A stretch of DNA of 64,000 nucleotides. Source: Amyelois transitella (Eukaryota; Arthropoda; Insecta; Lepidoptera; Pyralidae). A program made the translations under genes and the position numbers. The notes beneath the pieces were generated by a model that was given only the letters and a program-made list of their open reading frames with translations, was not told where the DNA came from and searched no databases. Location: assembly GCF_032362555.1 (NCBI RefSeq), contig NC_083519.1:6093501-6157500 (forward strand), read 5' to 3'. This document shows, one piece after another, positions 10,466 through 24,675 of this stretch. The stretch's first letter is position 1. Every line of letters begins with the position of its first letter.

Positions 10466-13400
10466 GTAAACTTTATACAATTAATTTGCTCTTTAACTAT
10501 GGAAGCTTATAAATAATATACGCCTTTGTTTTCCAAAAAAGTTACAATTCAAGAGCACATTACATATGTGTGAAAACATTGCTTGGCAAAGACCTCTCCA
10601 ACACTTTCTATGGTTTTCTATCTGCCGCTAATCTTATACAAAGAGGTCCCAAGGTAATTTTAATGTCATCTTTTTGCTTGGCGACCTCGGCTTCTAACCT
10701 GTGAAGCTATTAGTCATGTTAAATTAAATATCGTACTCACGGTATAATAAATTTGTAAAGAATAAAAATAAAAGAAGTATCTAATCACTTTCACTATCAA
10801 TAGCTAGTTGTACAAAGTTCGTCACTATTTCCAGTTGTAGTTATAACGAACATTGCTATTTTAGCATGTTTGGCGATAGGCGGCCGTATCGTTCTCTTTA
10901 TATCTGTTACCACAACATTCTATAGTACTACGTATCCGCAATTATCTCGCCAATTATATTCAGCTCCAATACATCTAACCTTGTGTATACACCTGTTTAC
11001 TAATTGCCTAGTCCTGTCACTTTGATACCATTGTCTTGCTGGTTAGTTGAAATAATTAAACACGCGGTCTTTATTATGCTAATAAAAAATATTGACAAAC
11101 GTTTTATTAATTCTTATATTTTGTGAATAATTTTGTTACGTCCTTGATTGCATTTGGTACTTTAATTTTTTTGTATATTTTGTATGTAGATTTCATCCAT
11201 TCACTCTTAGCCTTGAAAGTGCAAGCTTTGTGCCGTGTGGATGCCCTCCCCATGGAGATAAAAGGTCCACTTTATTTCTTTCCCATGGATGTCGTAAAAG
11301 GCGACTAATTCTATCATTAAGCCAAACAGCTGAACATGGCCTTTCAGTCTTTTAGTTACTGTTGGCTCTGTCTACCCCGCAAGGAATATAGACGTGATTA
11401 TATGTTATGTTATGGATATAAAATATCACTATTTACCTCTTTGGATTATCTTACTTCTAATTTATCCTACTTCACCCTATAGTGTGCAATCTTGCTAACC
11501 CCTTAATATGTAAATCCTCATTCCAACTCAATATAATTTGTAAACATATTTACTTACAATGAACTAAACTGACTCGATAAAATATCATATTTTATTAGCT
11601 TTGATAAGATTTTGACAAAGATCAATGACTAATGATGATAATTATTACTTATTTAACGAAAAATATATATTCTTAAAAATACTTTCACATATAACATTAA
11701 AAACGTTAACATTAGAGACAGAATAACAACAGATATACAAACATTTGAGGAGTCTCTAATGTTGATTACCTAAGAAATCAATCCCAATAATATAAATTAA
11801 TACCTACCTTACGTTTGTCTATCGTAGTAATAGTAAGCCATTGATGAAGCTGTACATTATACAGTAGTAATTATTCTTTGTTAGTGTTTGTTTCTCACCT
11901 TGTTGGAAGTCTTAATCTGATAACCGTTTGTCTATTCACACTTGTACGCGAGATGAGTCATATAGTAGTCCACAAATGACTCAAATTCCCTTCTCTAACT
12001 GGACCCGGCTGTAATCCGTTTGCAATATTCATTCTAAACAACTTATTGGCTTTTGTTATTGTCGTAATGTTAGGTTATTTATTTTAGTCCGGGGTCTCGT
12101 AAAGACGTCATCACATATGTCTTGCTGGAGTCTTTAACCGCGTTACTTCACTTTCCTCAGGATCTACAAACAAACATAATTTTTATAAAAACTTTTCTAT
12201 TTCTTAATTTTTCACTCAATTTGTATAAATATTTAACGTATTAGAAACCGGACATTACAAATCAGATTCCGAGATTAGCGCATACGTACAGGGAGAGAAA
12301 TAGGAGACTTTATAATATGTAGTTTAAGTTTTGGCTTCATATTTTTATCACATCAAATTTAACAAATCTCAAGGATTTCCCACAATGAAAACAACTGCTA
12401 TGTAATTTGTCTCAATTAAAGAAACGACCATACAATCATAGAATTACAACGTAATGTTAAGCACCACGCTAACTATAATGTTATAATATATGGGAAAAAA
12501 AAGTAATAAGTTTGACAATTCGTCTTGGCGACTAAATTACAAACAGAGCAAGGTCGGACTTGATTGCTATGAGTCCGATATGATGGGAATCCAAGATATA
12601 AATGTTTTTCTTGCAATTGATAAGTGCAATATTGCATTACTCTCTTTAGTCTCGTAAGTTAAGCATTCATTAATTTAACCTCACTAGATTTAACATTTGT
12701 ATAAAGTGAAGAAGGATTCGTTAGATTTTATTTAAAAGTGAAAATTGATTGAATCGTATCTGAATTATTATTACTTTATTATCTTAGCATCATAAATCTA
12801 GAACAAGTTGTTTGTTTACCGATGTCTTCATCAATGTTTACCTCCCCCGTCATGAAACATCAGTTTCTTAAAACTTCAACGAAATCAAGAGCGATTATAT
12901 TTTAATCTAGATTATTCATATTCATAATTTTTATGCGGCCGTTTTGATCGTGGACTAAAAATTCGTATCCTGTTATTCGCAACGCAACATAAATATTTTC
13001 CAGATTTGTGTTTACATCACAACGCGCTACAAGTTGTTTAATGAAGGATAATAGTGATTGGGGATAATGTTCGAATGGTGCGCGTGAATCACTCTTCCTG
13101 CGGCCACCGCCTGATAACGCAGTCTCCATCCTGCCAATTAAACTAAAACATTGCCGTTCGCGTTCGACATGATCTCGAAAATTGTACGACACGCTAATAT
13201 TTAGATTTACTCATCCGAATATGACTCAAAAGTAATTTTATTTTTAGTGTTTAGTTGTTAAGGTGTGTTGCGAACGATCGCGTGTAATGATGTGATTACT
13301 TTGTCGACAGGTTTTATTTACGCGAAAAAATACCGGACGAGCCATGGATGGAAAATTTCTCAGTGGATCCCCAGCTGATAAAGGACTACTTCCAGAGATT

Positions 13401-16400
13401 CCTTTACCAGCCGAAGGACCGCGAGTATCCTGACTTGTGTCAGCTGCCGGAGCTCAATGAGCAGACCCTGCTGAATAACTTGAGGGCGAGGTTCGCGGCC
13501 GGCTATATCTACACATACGTCGGCTCTATCCTCATCGCCCTCAACCCATTCAAGTTCTACCCCATATACAACCCGAAATATGTGAAGCTGTACCAGAATA
13601 AGCGCATCGGGTCGACCCTCCCTCCTCACATATTCGCAGTAGCCGATGCGGCGTACCATTCTATGCTGCGCGAGCGAACAAATCAATGCATAGTGATCAG
13701 TGGTGAAAGTGGCTCAGGAAAAACGGAGAGCACCAATTTTCTTTTGCATCACTTAACTGCGCTCAGTCAGAAGGGATCACACGGAAGTGGTGTGGAACAG
13801 ACGATATTGAGTGCCGGTCCCGTCCTAGAAGCATTCGGTAATGCGAAGACTGCCCACAATAATAATTCCAGTAGGTTCGGAAAATTCATACAAGTTAACT
13901 ATAAGGAGAATGGAATGGTTCACGGTGCCGTTGTACAGAAGTATCTTTTGGAGAAGTCTAGAATATGCAGCCAGGGTCGAAACGAGAGGAACTATCACGT
14001 GTTTTACTATTTGTTGGCGGGTGCGTCGGAGCAGGAGAAGGAGCAATTGCATTTGCTGAGTGTGGACAAGTATAACTACTTGTCGCGGACTGGTTGCAGT
14101 GTGGTGCCGGGCGTGGACGAACAGTATGAGTTCTCGCGGTTGAAGCAGTCTATGGACATGGTGGGCTTCACTATGGACAAGCGGCGGAGACTTTTTGCGG
14201 TGCTGTCAGCTGTACTACTGTTGGGTGAGTTATGTTTTCAATTTCATTTCACGACCACAAATTAAAAACATTATGCTAGTGAAATTTTACACTACATCAT
14301 AAAAGCCGTATACCTATACAGTACTGTTGGAACTGGAACTGCCATCGGACCTGTATGTCACATTCCAAATATACATGTTCGCTCATTTGCATTCTCAAAG
14401 ATATTTTTTATTCACATTTGTTACCCACTATGTAATTGTTGTTTACCCTACACTTTCGTTTTATTTATATCTCTTTCTAACAGGTAACGTCGAATTCCAA
14501 CCACGAAAGTCATACCACCACGATGAGGCAGTGGGCGTTCGGAACCCCGAGGTGGTGTCGCTGATATCCTCGCTGCTTCATGTCAAACAAGAGACTCTTC
14601 TGGCGGCCCTCACGTCCAAACGAGCCAGGGCTTCAGGGGAGACCCTTGTCATCAATTACAGGTAATCCAGTGTTTGTTTATATGAAGGCTAGGATTTGTG
14701 TTATTACACCTGGTGTTTTGAAATGGACAAATATTTTATATAATAAATTAATAAAATGAGGATGACTATGGAAAAAAAAACACATTTATCAACAGCACCA
14801 TCATTCAAGGTGGATTAGGTAGTGATGGGTCACATACATTGAGACTGAAGCACTTCTTCCCACTACAGGGTGGATACGCGTGACTTTAGACCGCCTTTGT
14901 TTTATATATTTACGCTGCTTTTTGAACTTTAAAGGATATTTACTTATTGTTTTTGACAGATTACCAGAAGCAATAGCGACCCGAGACGCAATGGCCAAGT
15001 GCCTGTACGGCGCGCTGTTCGACTGGATTGTGATGCAAGTCAACCACGCGCTGTTGTCTAAGAAGGACACGCTAAGAGAGCACCAGGGACACAGCATTGG
15101 TAAGTAAAATTTTAAGTATTTTTTTAATTTTTACCACTCGTGAAGAATGGTAGATCCTATTTCTTCCGATTCAGTGAGAAGGTACATACATGTAGGTTAT
15201 GTATGCTCTCACTTCTCTTTCATTTTTATAAATCTAGCAATTATTGGAAAGAAGCCCCATATGAACGCCACTTTTGGCATTATAAAATAACACCATACAT
15301 AAAGTGTAAATGAGTATAAATATATTATAAATCGTGTATGATAATTCAAATTTTCAGGCGTCCTTGACATCTTTGGCTTCGAAGACTTCGGTCCTTCGAA
15401 CAGCTTCGAGCAGCTGTGCATCAACTACGCGAATGAGCACCTGCAGTACTACTTCAACCAGCACGTGTTCAAGTACGAACAAGAAGAGTACCGCCGGGAA
15501 GGCATCCGATGGACTGATATAGGATTCTCCGATAATACTCAGTGTTTACAGTTGATTGAGGGAAAGCCGAGTGGGCTGTTGTGTTTACTCGATGATCAAT
15601 GCAAGTAAGTATTCTAGTGTCAAGTTTCTGCAATCGAATGTATAAAGATAAAGATGAGTGCCATGTGGTTCCCGTCATCAATCCAAAAAAATAAATTACT
15701 ACCACTCTATCTCTTTCTCATGGATGTCGTAAAAGGCGATTAAGGATTTAAGCTCCACTTAACTCCACCGACAAGAGTAGGCTCTTAAATTTAAGAAAAA
15801 GACTTAAAAGTCCATTTCCTATTACGGCCATTTTTGAAAAGAAAATTTGGTTAAGCAGTCGGCCGAAATTACTCGTATGTCCTTGCTAAGGAATAATTTT
15901 ATTCGGCGTCATAGGTATTATGTATTTAAAAATTAAAAATTTATCTTTCAGTTTCCCTTGGGCAACAAATGAAACCCTATTGCAGAAATTTAACTCTGTA
16001 CACGAAGATAACCAATTCTATGAAAAACCTCAGCGGAGGGAGCCTGCATTTGTGGTCAAGCATTATGCTGGCAGGGTAAAATACCAGGTAAGTGTCTTCT
16101 TTGTTGCCATTGCAACATCTGCTATTGAAAAATAAACTGCTATGGTCAATCTGGTGATCCTTTAGAGTAATCCATCTTGGCCTGGTGTGGTGCATGCCTA
16201 CTAATAAGAGGTAATAAGTACAAATGACGACATATTTTTATTTGCTTACCATAAGTGCTCCAGGTGTTAGTCAGGTGTTAGGACCACTAGAGTGATGATG
16301 ATTGAAGATGATTCTTAAATCATGATCCCTCTTTGGGTTTTCAACAAGCAACTCAGTGTGACGTCGGCAACCTAACACATATATGAATGACAATGCACTG

Positions 16401-19400
16401 TGCCAGTAAATTGACACGAAGAATAATCTATCTTCTTTATGGTGCCAATCTCATTAGATTAATTTGGTTTAATTAGTTTTAACAGTCCTATTTTGTTTTA
16501 AGGTTACGGCAATGAGAGAGAAGAACTTAGATCTGATGCGGCAGGACATAGTTAGCGTGCTGAAGAATTCGTCCTTGGCGTTTGTGAGGGAGTTAGTGGG
16601 CGTCGACCCCGTGGCCGTGTTTCGCTGGGCCATCGTCAGAGCATTCTTCAGGTAGACTATCAATTTATATACAGTTTTTGTCACTACTTGGAGAAATAAT
16701 TTAACATTAAAATGACAAGAATGCAAATATCTTTGAATGCCTTGTTTTTGATTCCTCTGTTTCCTTTCCTCTGTCTGAAATAAAATCACACCAATCACAA
16801 ACAGTCAGTAGATTGTGGAAAATTCAAGGTCATTTCTATATTTTACTGTCACAGCAAAAGCGATACGGACGACACGTCACTAATCGAATTTAATTTTTTA
16901 TTTTTTAGTGTAGTTACATTTAGGCTCTTTAATATTCCAGAGGGTACTTCGCATTCCTAGAAGCGGGCAGGAAGCACAGGGTCCACAGAACAGACGGGGC
17001 TCTCAGAGTTCCCCGCGCCTCCATACACGCGCCTAACGACAGTATTATCAGGTCAGTTCAATTCTGTTCTCTTCAAAACTCTATGCTACGTCCTTGTGTC
17101 CAATACGCAAATACATAAATTGCTTGACGACCGATCCGACTAACTGCAAGTCTCTGTTATTGTAAATGGCATGTCATATTTGAATCTGAAGAAATATCCT
17201 GTATTCTCATTAATATAAAAGCATTTGGATCAGAAAGTGACAGTCCTGAATGTAAGAATGCATATATAATACCTGGAACTAACTCTAAAAGTTCTTAGCA
17301 TACCGTCGAGCGTGCATTTTAATAAGAAAGTTGTCCTGTACAAGGCCCACACTGGTGCCACTTTGAAAGGTTATTTTATTAGAGTAAATACAATTTGTAT
17401 GCAAGCCAACGGCATCGTTTTTGTGTAGTATCTTGTTATATATACAGTTTTTTCCATATACCTAATATGGAATTAATCCAAGTGGCGCTATTGTACCTAG
17501 CACTACAAAGCTTAAAGACTAGACTTCCCGGCGGCTATTTTCCAAAATTCTGAATTGCTTTGCGACTATAGTTATGTGACGTAATGATTTGTGTCTTGTT
17601 GCTCAGCCAACTGGTGACAGTATCGTCAATCAATCTCGCAATCAACCGCATTGCGTAAGTCACTGTACGGCATGCTTTTTATTATTATATTATTACTATG
17701 TGCACCTAACGCATGGACATTTTTTACTTTCGTCAAACTCGGCATTCAAGGGCTGTGATTAGACCACCGCACAAAAATATATCACTCAGTAATAAATCCA
17801 TTTCGGAGTCTGTCTGAACACAGCCTAACTTATTTATACACATCTCGCTACTGAATATTTTTAAACAAAGTAAATTGACATTGACGATAATTAGAGAAGT
17901 ATACTTCAAGCTACTTTATTTTGTTTCAAACTTATATCTAAGTTTATGTGCTGTACTGAATACTGCATACAATTTTTCTTACATAATTTATTTTTTACTT
18001 TTTCTAATGTACGTTGCCTTTTTTGTTAGTTGATTTTTTTTTTCTGAATTTATCAAACTACTTTTTAGTGCCAAGTATATATAGTTTTGCCTCAATTGCC
18101 TTTAATATATAAAAAAAACTAGTAGTATTTAGTTTTTGGCGCTACTTGCTTTTCTTTACATATCTAGCCATGTTTCTATAAACTTTTAACGCCGTCGCTT
18201 CGTTCTGTAGAAAGACCATTCGTCATTCAGATGGGTCAGTTTACTTCGTTTGATTTACAATTTTTACCTGATAGTCCTAATAGATCATTTCAAGCACCTC
18301 AAATCAAGCATGCACACATATGATTTATATTTTTAACGTCCGATATCGCTAGAACGCCGCATAGAACAGCGGCTAAGGCGGGCATGAGTCGCGGCGAGGT
18401 TAAGCACCGCGCGGAGGTTCCGGTGCGGGATGGGCGGCCGGCAAAGAGTTACAGAATAGCGGAGACGCGCACGCGCCGAGTGGAGAGAGACCTCGACGAC
18501 GCGGACGTCATGCAGCGCGCCAGTCAGATCGTCATGTACGTCGGAACGGCTGGAACTATGCTGGGGCGCGCTCGTCAAACAAACTTCTCGTTTTAACTAA
18601 TTTTAGTTGAAATAATGGGGTCGGTGTTGAAACAAATGAATTTATTGTGTGTCGATAGAGTTGAAAAGTTTTTCACTGGTATTTTACTTGGATTAATACT
18701 AACACCAAAAAAATATTAATTCGGGAACAACTCAAAAAAGATGTTTCCATAATCCATCCATTTGTTTAGCTGTTGATATAGTAATTGATAAATTGATAAA
18801 AATATTGATGGTATCAGAATAATAAAAAAATTAATAGGTACACTTCTAAAATTTGACTGAGTTTACTAAAAGCAGACCAAAGATTTTTGTTTGATGAGAT
18901 TGCGACTTTCGGTGGGGATTCTTCGCTCTCTTTCGGTGATGGCTCTCTTTCGTTGGGTTCTAATTTTCCGAGCGTTTTTCACAATGAATGTTCTGTGTGA
19001 TAATATCGGTTGCTACATGTCGCTGTGGGTAATAAACGGCTGTGTGCTTAACAACGAACGGGATATTGCGGAAAATATAAAATTTATTTATTTGTGTTTT
19101 ATTTTAGTTTTGATTTTATTTTGTTATTTTTGAGATTGTTTTTTATTCGATGTGTTTTTTTTTAAACAAAATTCACTATGCCAGCTTTATCACGATTATC
19201 ATTTTTTAAGCGAACTGCTGTCATTGGTATATATTTGTAAACATATTATCATTCCCAGCGCAATCGCATGCTGTAAATATTAAAGCCTCTCAATCACGTA
19301 GTTATTTCGGTGGACGGTATTTCTAGTTCGAGCCGGTATTTCGTAAAATTAAAGAGCTGTTAAATAATATTTAATTATTTGGCTCGAATTTTGAACATTT

Positions 19401-22400
19401 GTAATTTTGCATCCGTTGATAAATACGGTTTGGATCTTGCTCAATTGTCCACATTCTCTTATTAATCGACTTCAGAAAAGGGAAGAGGTTTCTCAATTTG
19501 ACCATATTGTAAACATTACGAAATACAATCTCGAACTAATCTTCTCTCTTACGAAACGCGTCTAGCACACTCGACTGATGTTTACAGGAAAAACAAGTCG
19601 TTCAGACCGCGGGAGCGGGCCAAGAAGGGGTTGAAGAACTTGCAGAGCGTGAAGACGTTAGCGGGCCGGACGGCCGCGCCCACGGGCAAGCGGAAACAGC
19701 CGCTCACTGTGGCCGCGCAGTTCCAGCACTCGCTCGCGGCGCTTATGGAAACGCTCAATCAGGCTAACCCGTTTTTTATAAGGTGATTTGATATACATAT
19801 ATAAAATCATATACGGAATTTATTTCATTGAGTAAATTTCATAGTATTCGAATTTTTTTAAATAGGCTCAAATATACAGAAATATACTGGATATTCAAAC
19901 CGTTTTTTTCGATTTAATGTATTTGTAGCTGTAAGGATCTTGATAACTGACTATTTCACTTCATATTTTCGTCACAATATGTAACCATTAGCCTTTTGTC
20001 TTTTTGGGAAATTGTAAGAATCCAATCAAATTTGAAATTAAACTGATTAGTAATTTCATTCCCATTAGATGTATAAAGTCAAACAGCGATAAAATACCGA
20101 ACGTGTTTGACGAAGAGACCGTCCAACGACAACTGCGGTACACCGGCATGCTGGAGACAGTGCGCATACGACAAGCCGGCTATAACGTGCGTCTCACGTA
20201 CGAGGAGTTCATCCAGCTGTACAGGATACTGTTGCCGAAAGGATTGCTTAGCTCGCAGTCCGATGTCAGGCATTTCCTCGCAACTCTTAACTTGGACAGG
20301 GATAATTATCAATTGGGTAAGTAAATTTTCATTACATATTCTATTTTATTATTAACTTACCTGAGAATACCCAGATTTCATGATATAAAATATCTACGTC
20401 ATTTTAAATTATAGAACCAAATCTATTTTAATTTCCTCCCACCCTAAGGTTCACTGGAAGAGATTGCTTTAGCGATAAGTCCGCTTTTGTACCTCATTAC
20501 CTGTTTTTTTTTCTGTTTTTCTTGTTCTTATGGTGCAATAAAGAGTCCACCTATTTCTTGACTTTAAAATTACCTAAATTCAATTTGTTGTAAATAATAA
20601 TAATAAAAAAAACCGCAGGATACTGACCACTATTCTTCCTTACATTCAAGTTTTAACAGAGAACATGTGTCCCTATATTCAGGCGCGACCAAGATCTTCA
20701 TGCGCGAAAGCGAGCAGACGAAGCTGGAGTACCGGCTGCACCAGCAGATCATGGCGTCCATCATCGCCATCCAGCGCTGGTTCCGCGCCGTGCTCGAGCG
20801 GCGCCGCTTCCTGGCGCTGCGCCGCGCCTCCAGGGTGCTGCAGGGCTATTGCAGGTACCACGCTGTCACATGGATTGAGACATTTTTAGATTCATATATC
20901 TTCTTCCTGGTGTTTGGCCAGGATGGCCAGTCATTACTAGAAAACAGCCAGTGGTCAACATTTGACCACAATCTCGGAATTACTCAGGTAACTGCACTCA
21001 TTACCGAATATACTCATACAGCTTTGGTCATGATTATTGGACTAAGTTAAAGCGTTTATTCCCCTTATTCATGACTCCATATATGGAAGGTTTAATAAAA
21101 AAGAGAACTGTACAAACATTGCAGTTTTATTTTTCAATAATTTGTAGACAATGGCTCGTGGCCCGCGTGGAAGCCGCCACGAAGCTGCAGGCGTGGTTCC
21201 GCGGGTGCCGCGTGCGGCGCTGGTACCTGAAGCTGCGGAAAGGCATCGTCGGTTTCCAGGCGGCGGCTAAGGGCTACCTACTCAGAAAGTCTTTGCTAGC
21301 TTTACGACGCCCCTCTAGAATATTAGACAAGAATGACGTAAGTAATTGTGTGCTAACATTTTATGATTGTGTAAATAATTTTGATGTACAAAATGCATTT
21401 GGTATGCGAGGTGCGTCACAAACCACGTTACACTGCACGCATGACCCATGTCTGAGAAATAACTACTTACAAATTTTGTGGATTTTCACCCTTTAGATAT
21501 AGAGTACCTTAAACGTAGTTGTCTGGTTTGTGTTGCGCCTTATGTAACTAAAGTAAATACTCTTTACCTACTTCTATAGGGCTAAAGCAAACGATTTTCT
21601 TAATAATGGCAAATTAGGTGCTTAGTAGGCGTAAAAATCTTGCATTTTGTTTCACAGAATGCTAATGAGAATGATTATGTGTAATAAATTTCCCATAAAT
21701 TAACTAGAAAATTCATTGTCACTAATTGCTTTAGGGGACGCTCTCTCAATGAGTTGTTACATAATGATATTGTTTGTCAGCCCTGTGCCGTACGACAGAA
21801 TGACAGATCATTTTATGAAAATTCATTAGAGAATTAGGAGTCACAATAAATAAATAACGTGGATATGATATTACTGAATTACTAAATAAATGTTGGATTT
21901 GTTTCCTAAAGGTAGAATTTATTGCAATAGACAAAAAAAAATTCATGTCAAATGAACAAAACAATACTAGAAGGAGAGGGCCAAATCCGAAATTCAAGTA
22001 AAGCTTGAATTTCGTATACTTATCAATTACCAGCTATTACTTCCCAATCATGGACACAATGTTACACACATATCCACGTACATTTCATATCCCCATTGTT
22101 GAGACCGCGTCCCTCATTATGCCCGAGCTGTGAACGTGTGACAGAACACACAATGTACATATATACATGGCCGTGTTGCGTGTTGTGTTGGCAGCGTGAC
22201 CATAAGGCGGCCGACGCGAGGGACGACGCCGACCGCGCGCCTAGTCTCGAGGAGTTGAAGAACATTATAGATACGCAATTGTAAGTATACTGAGGATTTA
22301 GAAAGACCATTTTGGGGCATGTATAGGGACAAATCATATAGATAGTACTAGTAAGTTCCAGTCTTTAGTTGCGATACTAAAGTAACAACACTATTTTTCA

Positions 22401-24643
22401 AAACGTAAACCTAACTGTAGGTAGTAAACTCCGAGGCTATCGAGCCTGAAATATATTATACTAGAGGCCGCCCGCGACTTCGTCCGCATGGAAACCCTAT
22501 CAATCCCGCGGGAACTCTGGGATAAAAAGTAGCCTATGTGTTATTCTGGGTCTTCAGCTACCTACATACCAAATTTCATGGTAATCGGTTCAGTAGTTTT
22601 TGCGTGAAAGAGTAACAAACATCCATACAAACTTTCGCCTTTATAATAGTAGTAGGATGTATGTATGAATGTTTACATTCATACATACATATAATCTCGT
22701 CTTTATCTCTTGCTGGGTAAATAAAGCCAACAGTCTTAAGACTGATAGGCCACGTTCAGCTGTTTGGCGTAATGGTTGACGAGATTCAAGGAGTGTAGTC
22801 AAAAAGAAGTTCTATTCTGTTACTGAGTACTGGAGGCGATCTCAATCCAGTGTTGTACCGTAGTTAAAAGTCTATTTTGCCGCATTTTAACGGCTTTACT
22901 CGCAATAATAAACGGAGAGTTATTGATTGTTGCTTGTATACCCTGTGCGTTTCTATGAATATGTTCGCGTCAGTTAACGATGTTTGCAATGAAATTCACT
23001 CATGCGGAATTTATTTTAGGGACATGCTCATCAACCGGGGAGTCGAGAACATGAGGCAATTGAGAGCTACACAGTCTCTACCTATTGCAAGGTAAAAATT
23101 TTATTTAAATAATATATTTTCAAACATTTTACGTTGGTATGGCTTTTACCAATATCTCTTTAATGACAAGTATTGTTAGGTTTTCATTCATTAAGAACTT
23201 TAATATACAACAAATATTGGTTTGCAGTTTGGAAAAGAAACGGGACGCGTTCATTCCCACGACAGCGACATACGACAACAAAAATGTCACCAATGCTCAG
23301 GTTACAGCAGATATCGCGGCGATTAACAAAAGGTAAGGTTTCGGAATTCTCCTACGACTACGTCACGTTTTTTAAATAATGCTTTCACATATAGAGCATT
23401 TACATATCTGCATTAAGTATTGACGCAATGACATGGTCCTGAAATCAATTCTATCACGTTATTGTTTAATTCAAACTGCTACACGCACTCTTTTTCAGAT
23501 AGAAAATATAATTCAACTATTTCTCTCGTATTTTCGCAGTAAAATTCAAAAGGAGGAAAGAAAGAAGAAAAAGGAGGCGAAATCTTTTTTGGACATCGGG
23601 CGATGGAACGCGGAAGGCGTTGCTGTTCCCAACAAGATCACTCCAGCGGACCTCGCTGACGAATTACTTTGGCTTCGGCTAGATCAGAACATACTGGCCA
23701 GTAAGACCAAGGTGAGCCTTTTTTTTATTTCTTTACAGTAATTCGATGGAGTATTTTTTACTCCATATCGATTCATTTAAATTCAGAACTAATCCCTCAT
23801 AGTCGTAGCATATACCTACTCTATTATTCCAAAATTAAATTCGATGAATTGATCTAATTTTTTTTGTTCCAGACAAATGACAAAGATATCCAATTAGTAG
23901 ATGTAACAGAAAGAATAAACAATTGTAGTTCTGGAGATAGCTCAGATACGAATAAAAGTACAGGTTCAAGGTGAGTTTAAATTTTTGTCCATGTTTTCAA
24001 TCAAATGTGTCCATAATAAAAAAAATACTTACTAAATAAATACTTCATTTATTGTCCTGAAGAAAGTTGAAGGAGCGTCCATTGTAGAACAGCTAAAATC
24101 CTATCGAGTATATGTGACCGCGGCCATCAATGACTTTTTCAGTTATTTTAATTCTTCCCTTGTGACGACGAAAGTTATTATGAGTAAACTTGCACAATCA
24201 TGCAGCTGGATGTGTAAATTTGACTCACCCAATCCAGGATCGTGGTCGAACGGTGCACCTCTGGCTTCTCAAAAAAATGAGGTTCTCAGTTTCACCTGTT
24301 TGTATGTTTGTCCACGGTGATCATGTTTCTTTGAACCGATTTTACACGAAAGTATTTGTTACACTTAGGAGGTTTTGGAAATTTAACCAACATCAACAAA
24401 GGAGGATATCGATTGAATATCGCGGTTTTCTTTTTACAAAAGTTATTATTGAAACAAGTTATTATTGTATTTGCTGAACAGTAGAATTGAACGTCCTGAA
24501 CAATAAATAAGCGTAAAGTTTGTGTTTCCCAGACGGAGCTCCCCGCCGGTGCACCAGCGCAGCGCGGCGCTGCTCAGCCTGCCGCCCGTGCGCCGCCCCG
24601 CGCACGCGCCGCGCGACGCCGACCTAGACGCAGGTGCTGTGTA

Positions 24644-24675
<32 letters not shown>

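Larger units (their letters stand above)
10654..13310 (+). other. Large Myo9 intron segment
   Basis: AT-rich intron before the main motor exon. It holds the reverse-oriented dispersed element at 11250-11420 and a minus-strand open frame at 12902-13129. Otherwise I see nothing recognisable. Confidence 0.5.

Noticed and set aside
18891..19133. 80-codon hydrophobic frame in a Myo9 intron
   Set aside because: Low-complexity Leu/Phe-rich composition in AT-rich DNA and no splice context linking it to a gene.
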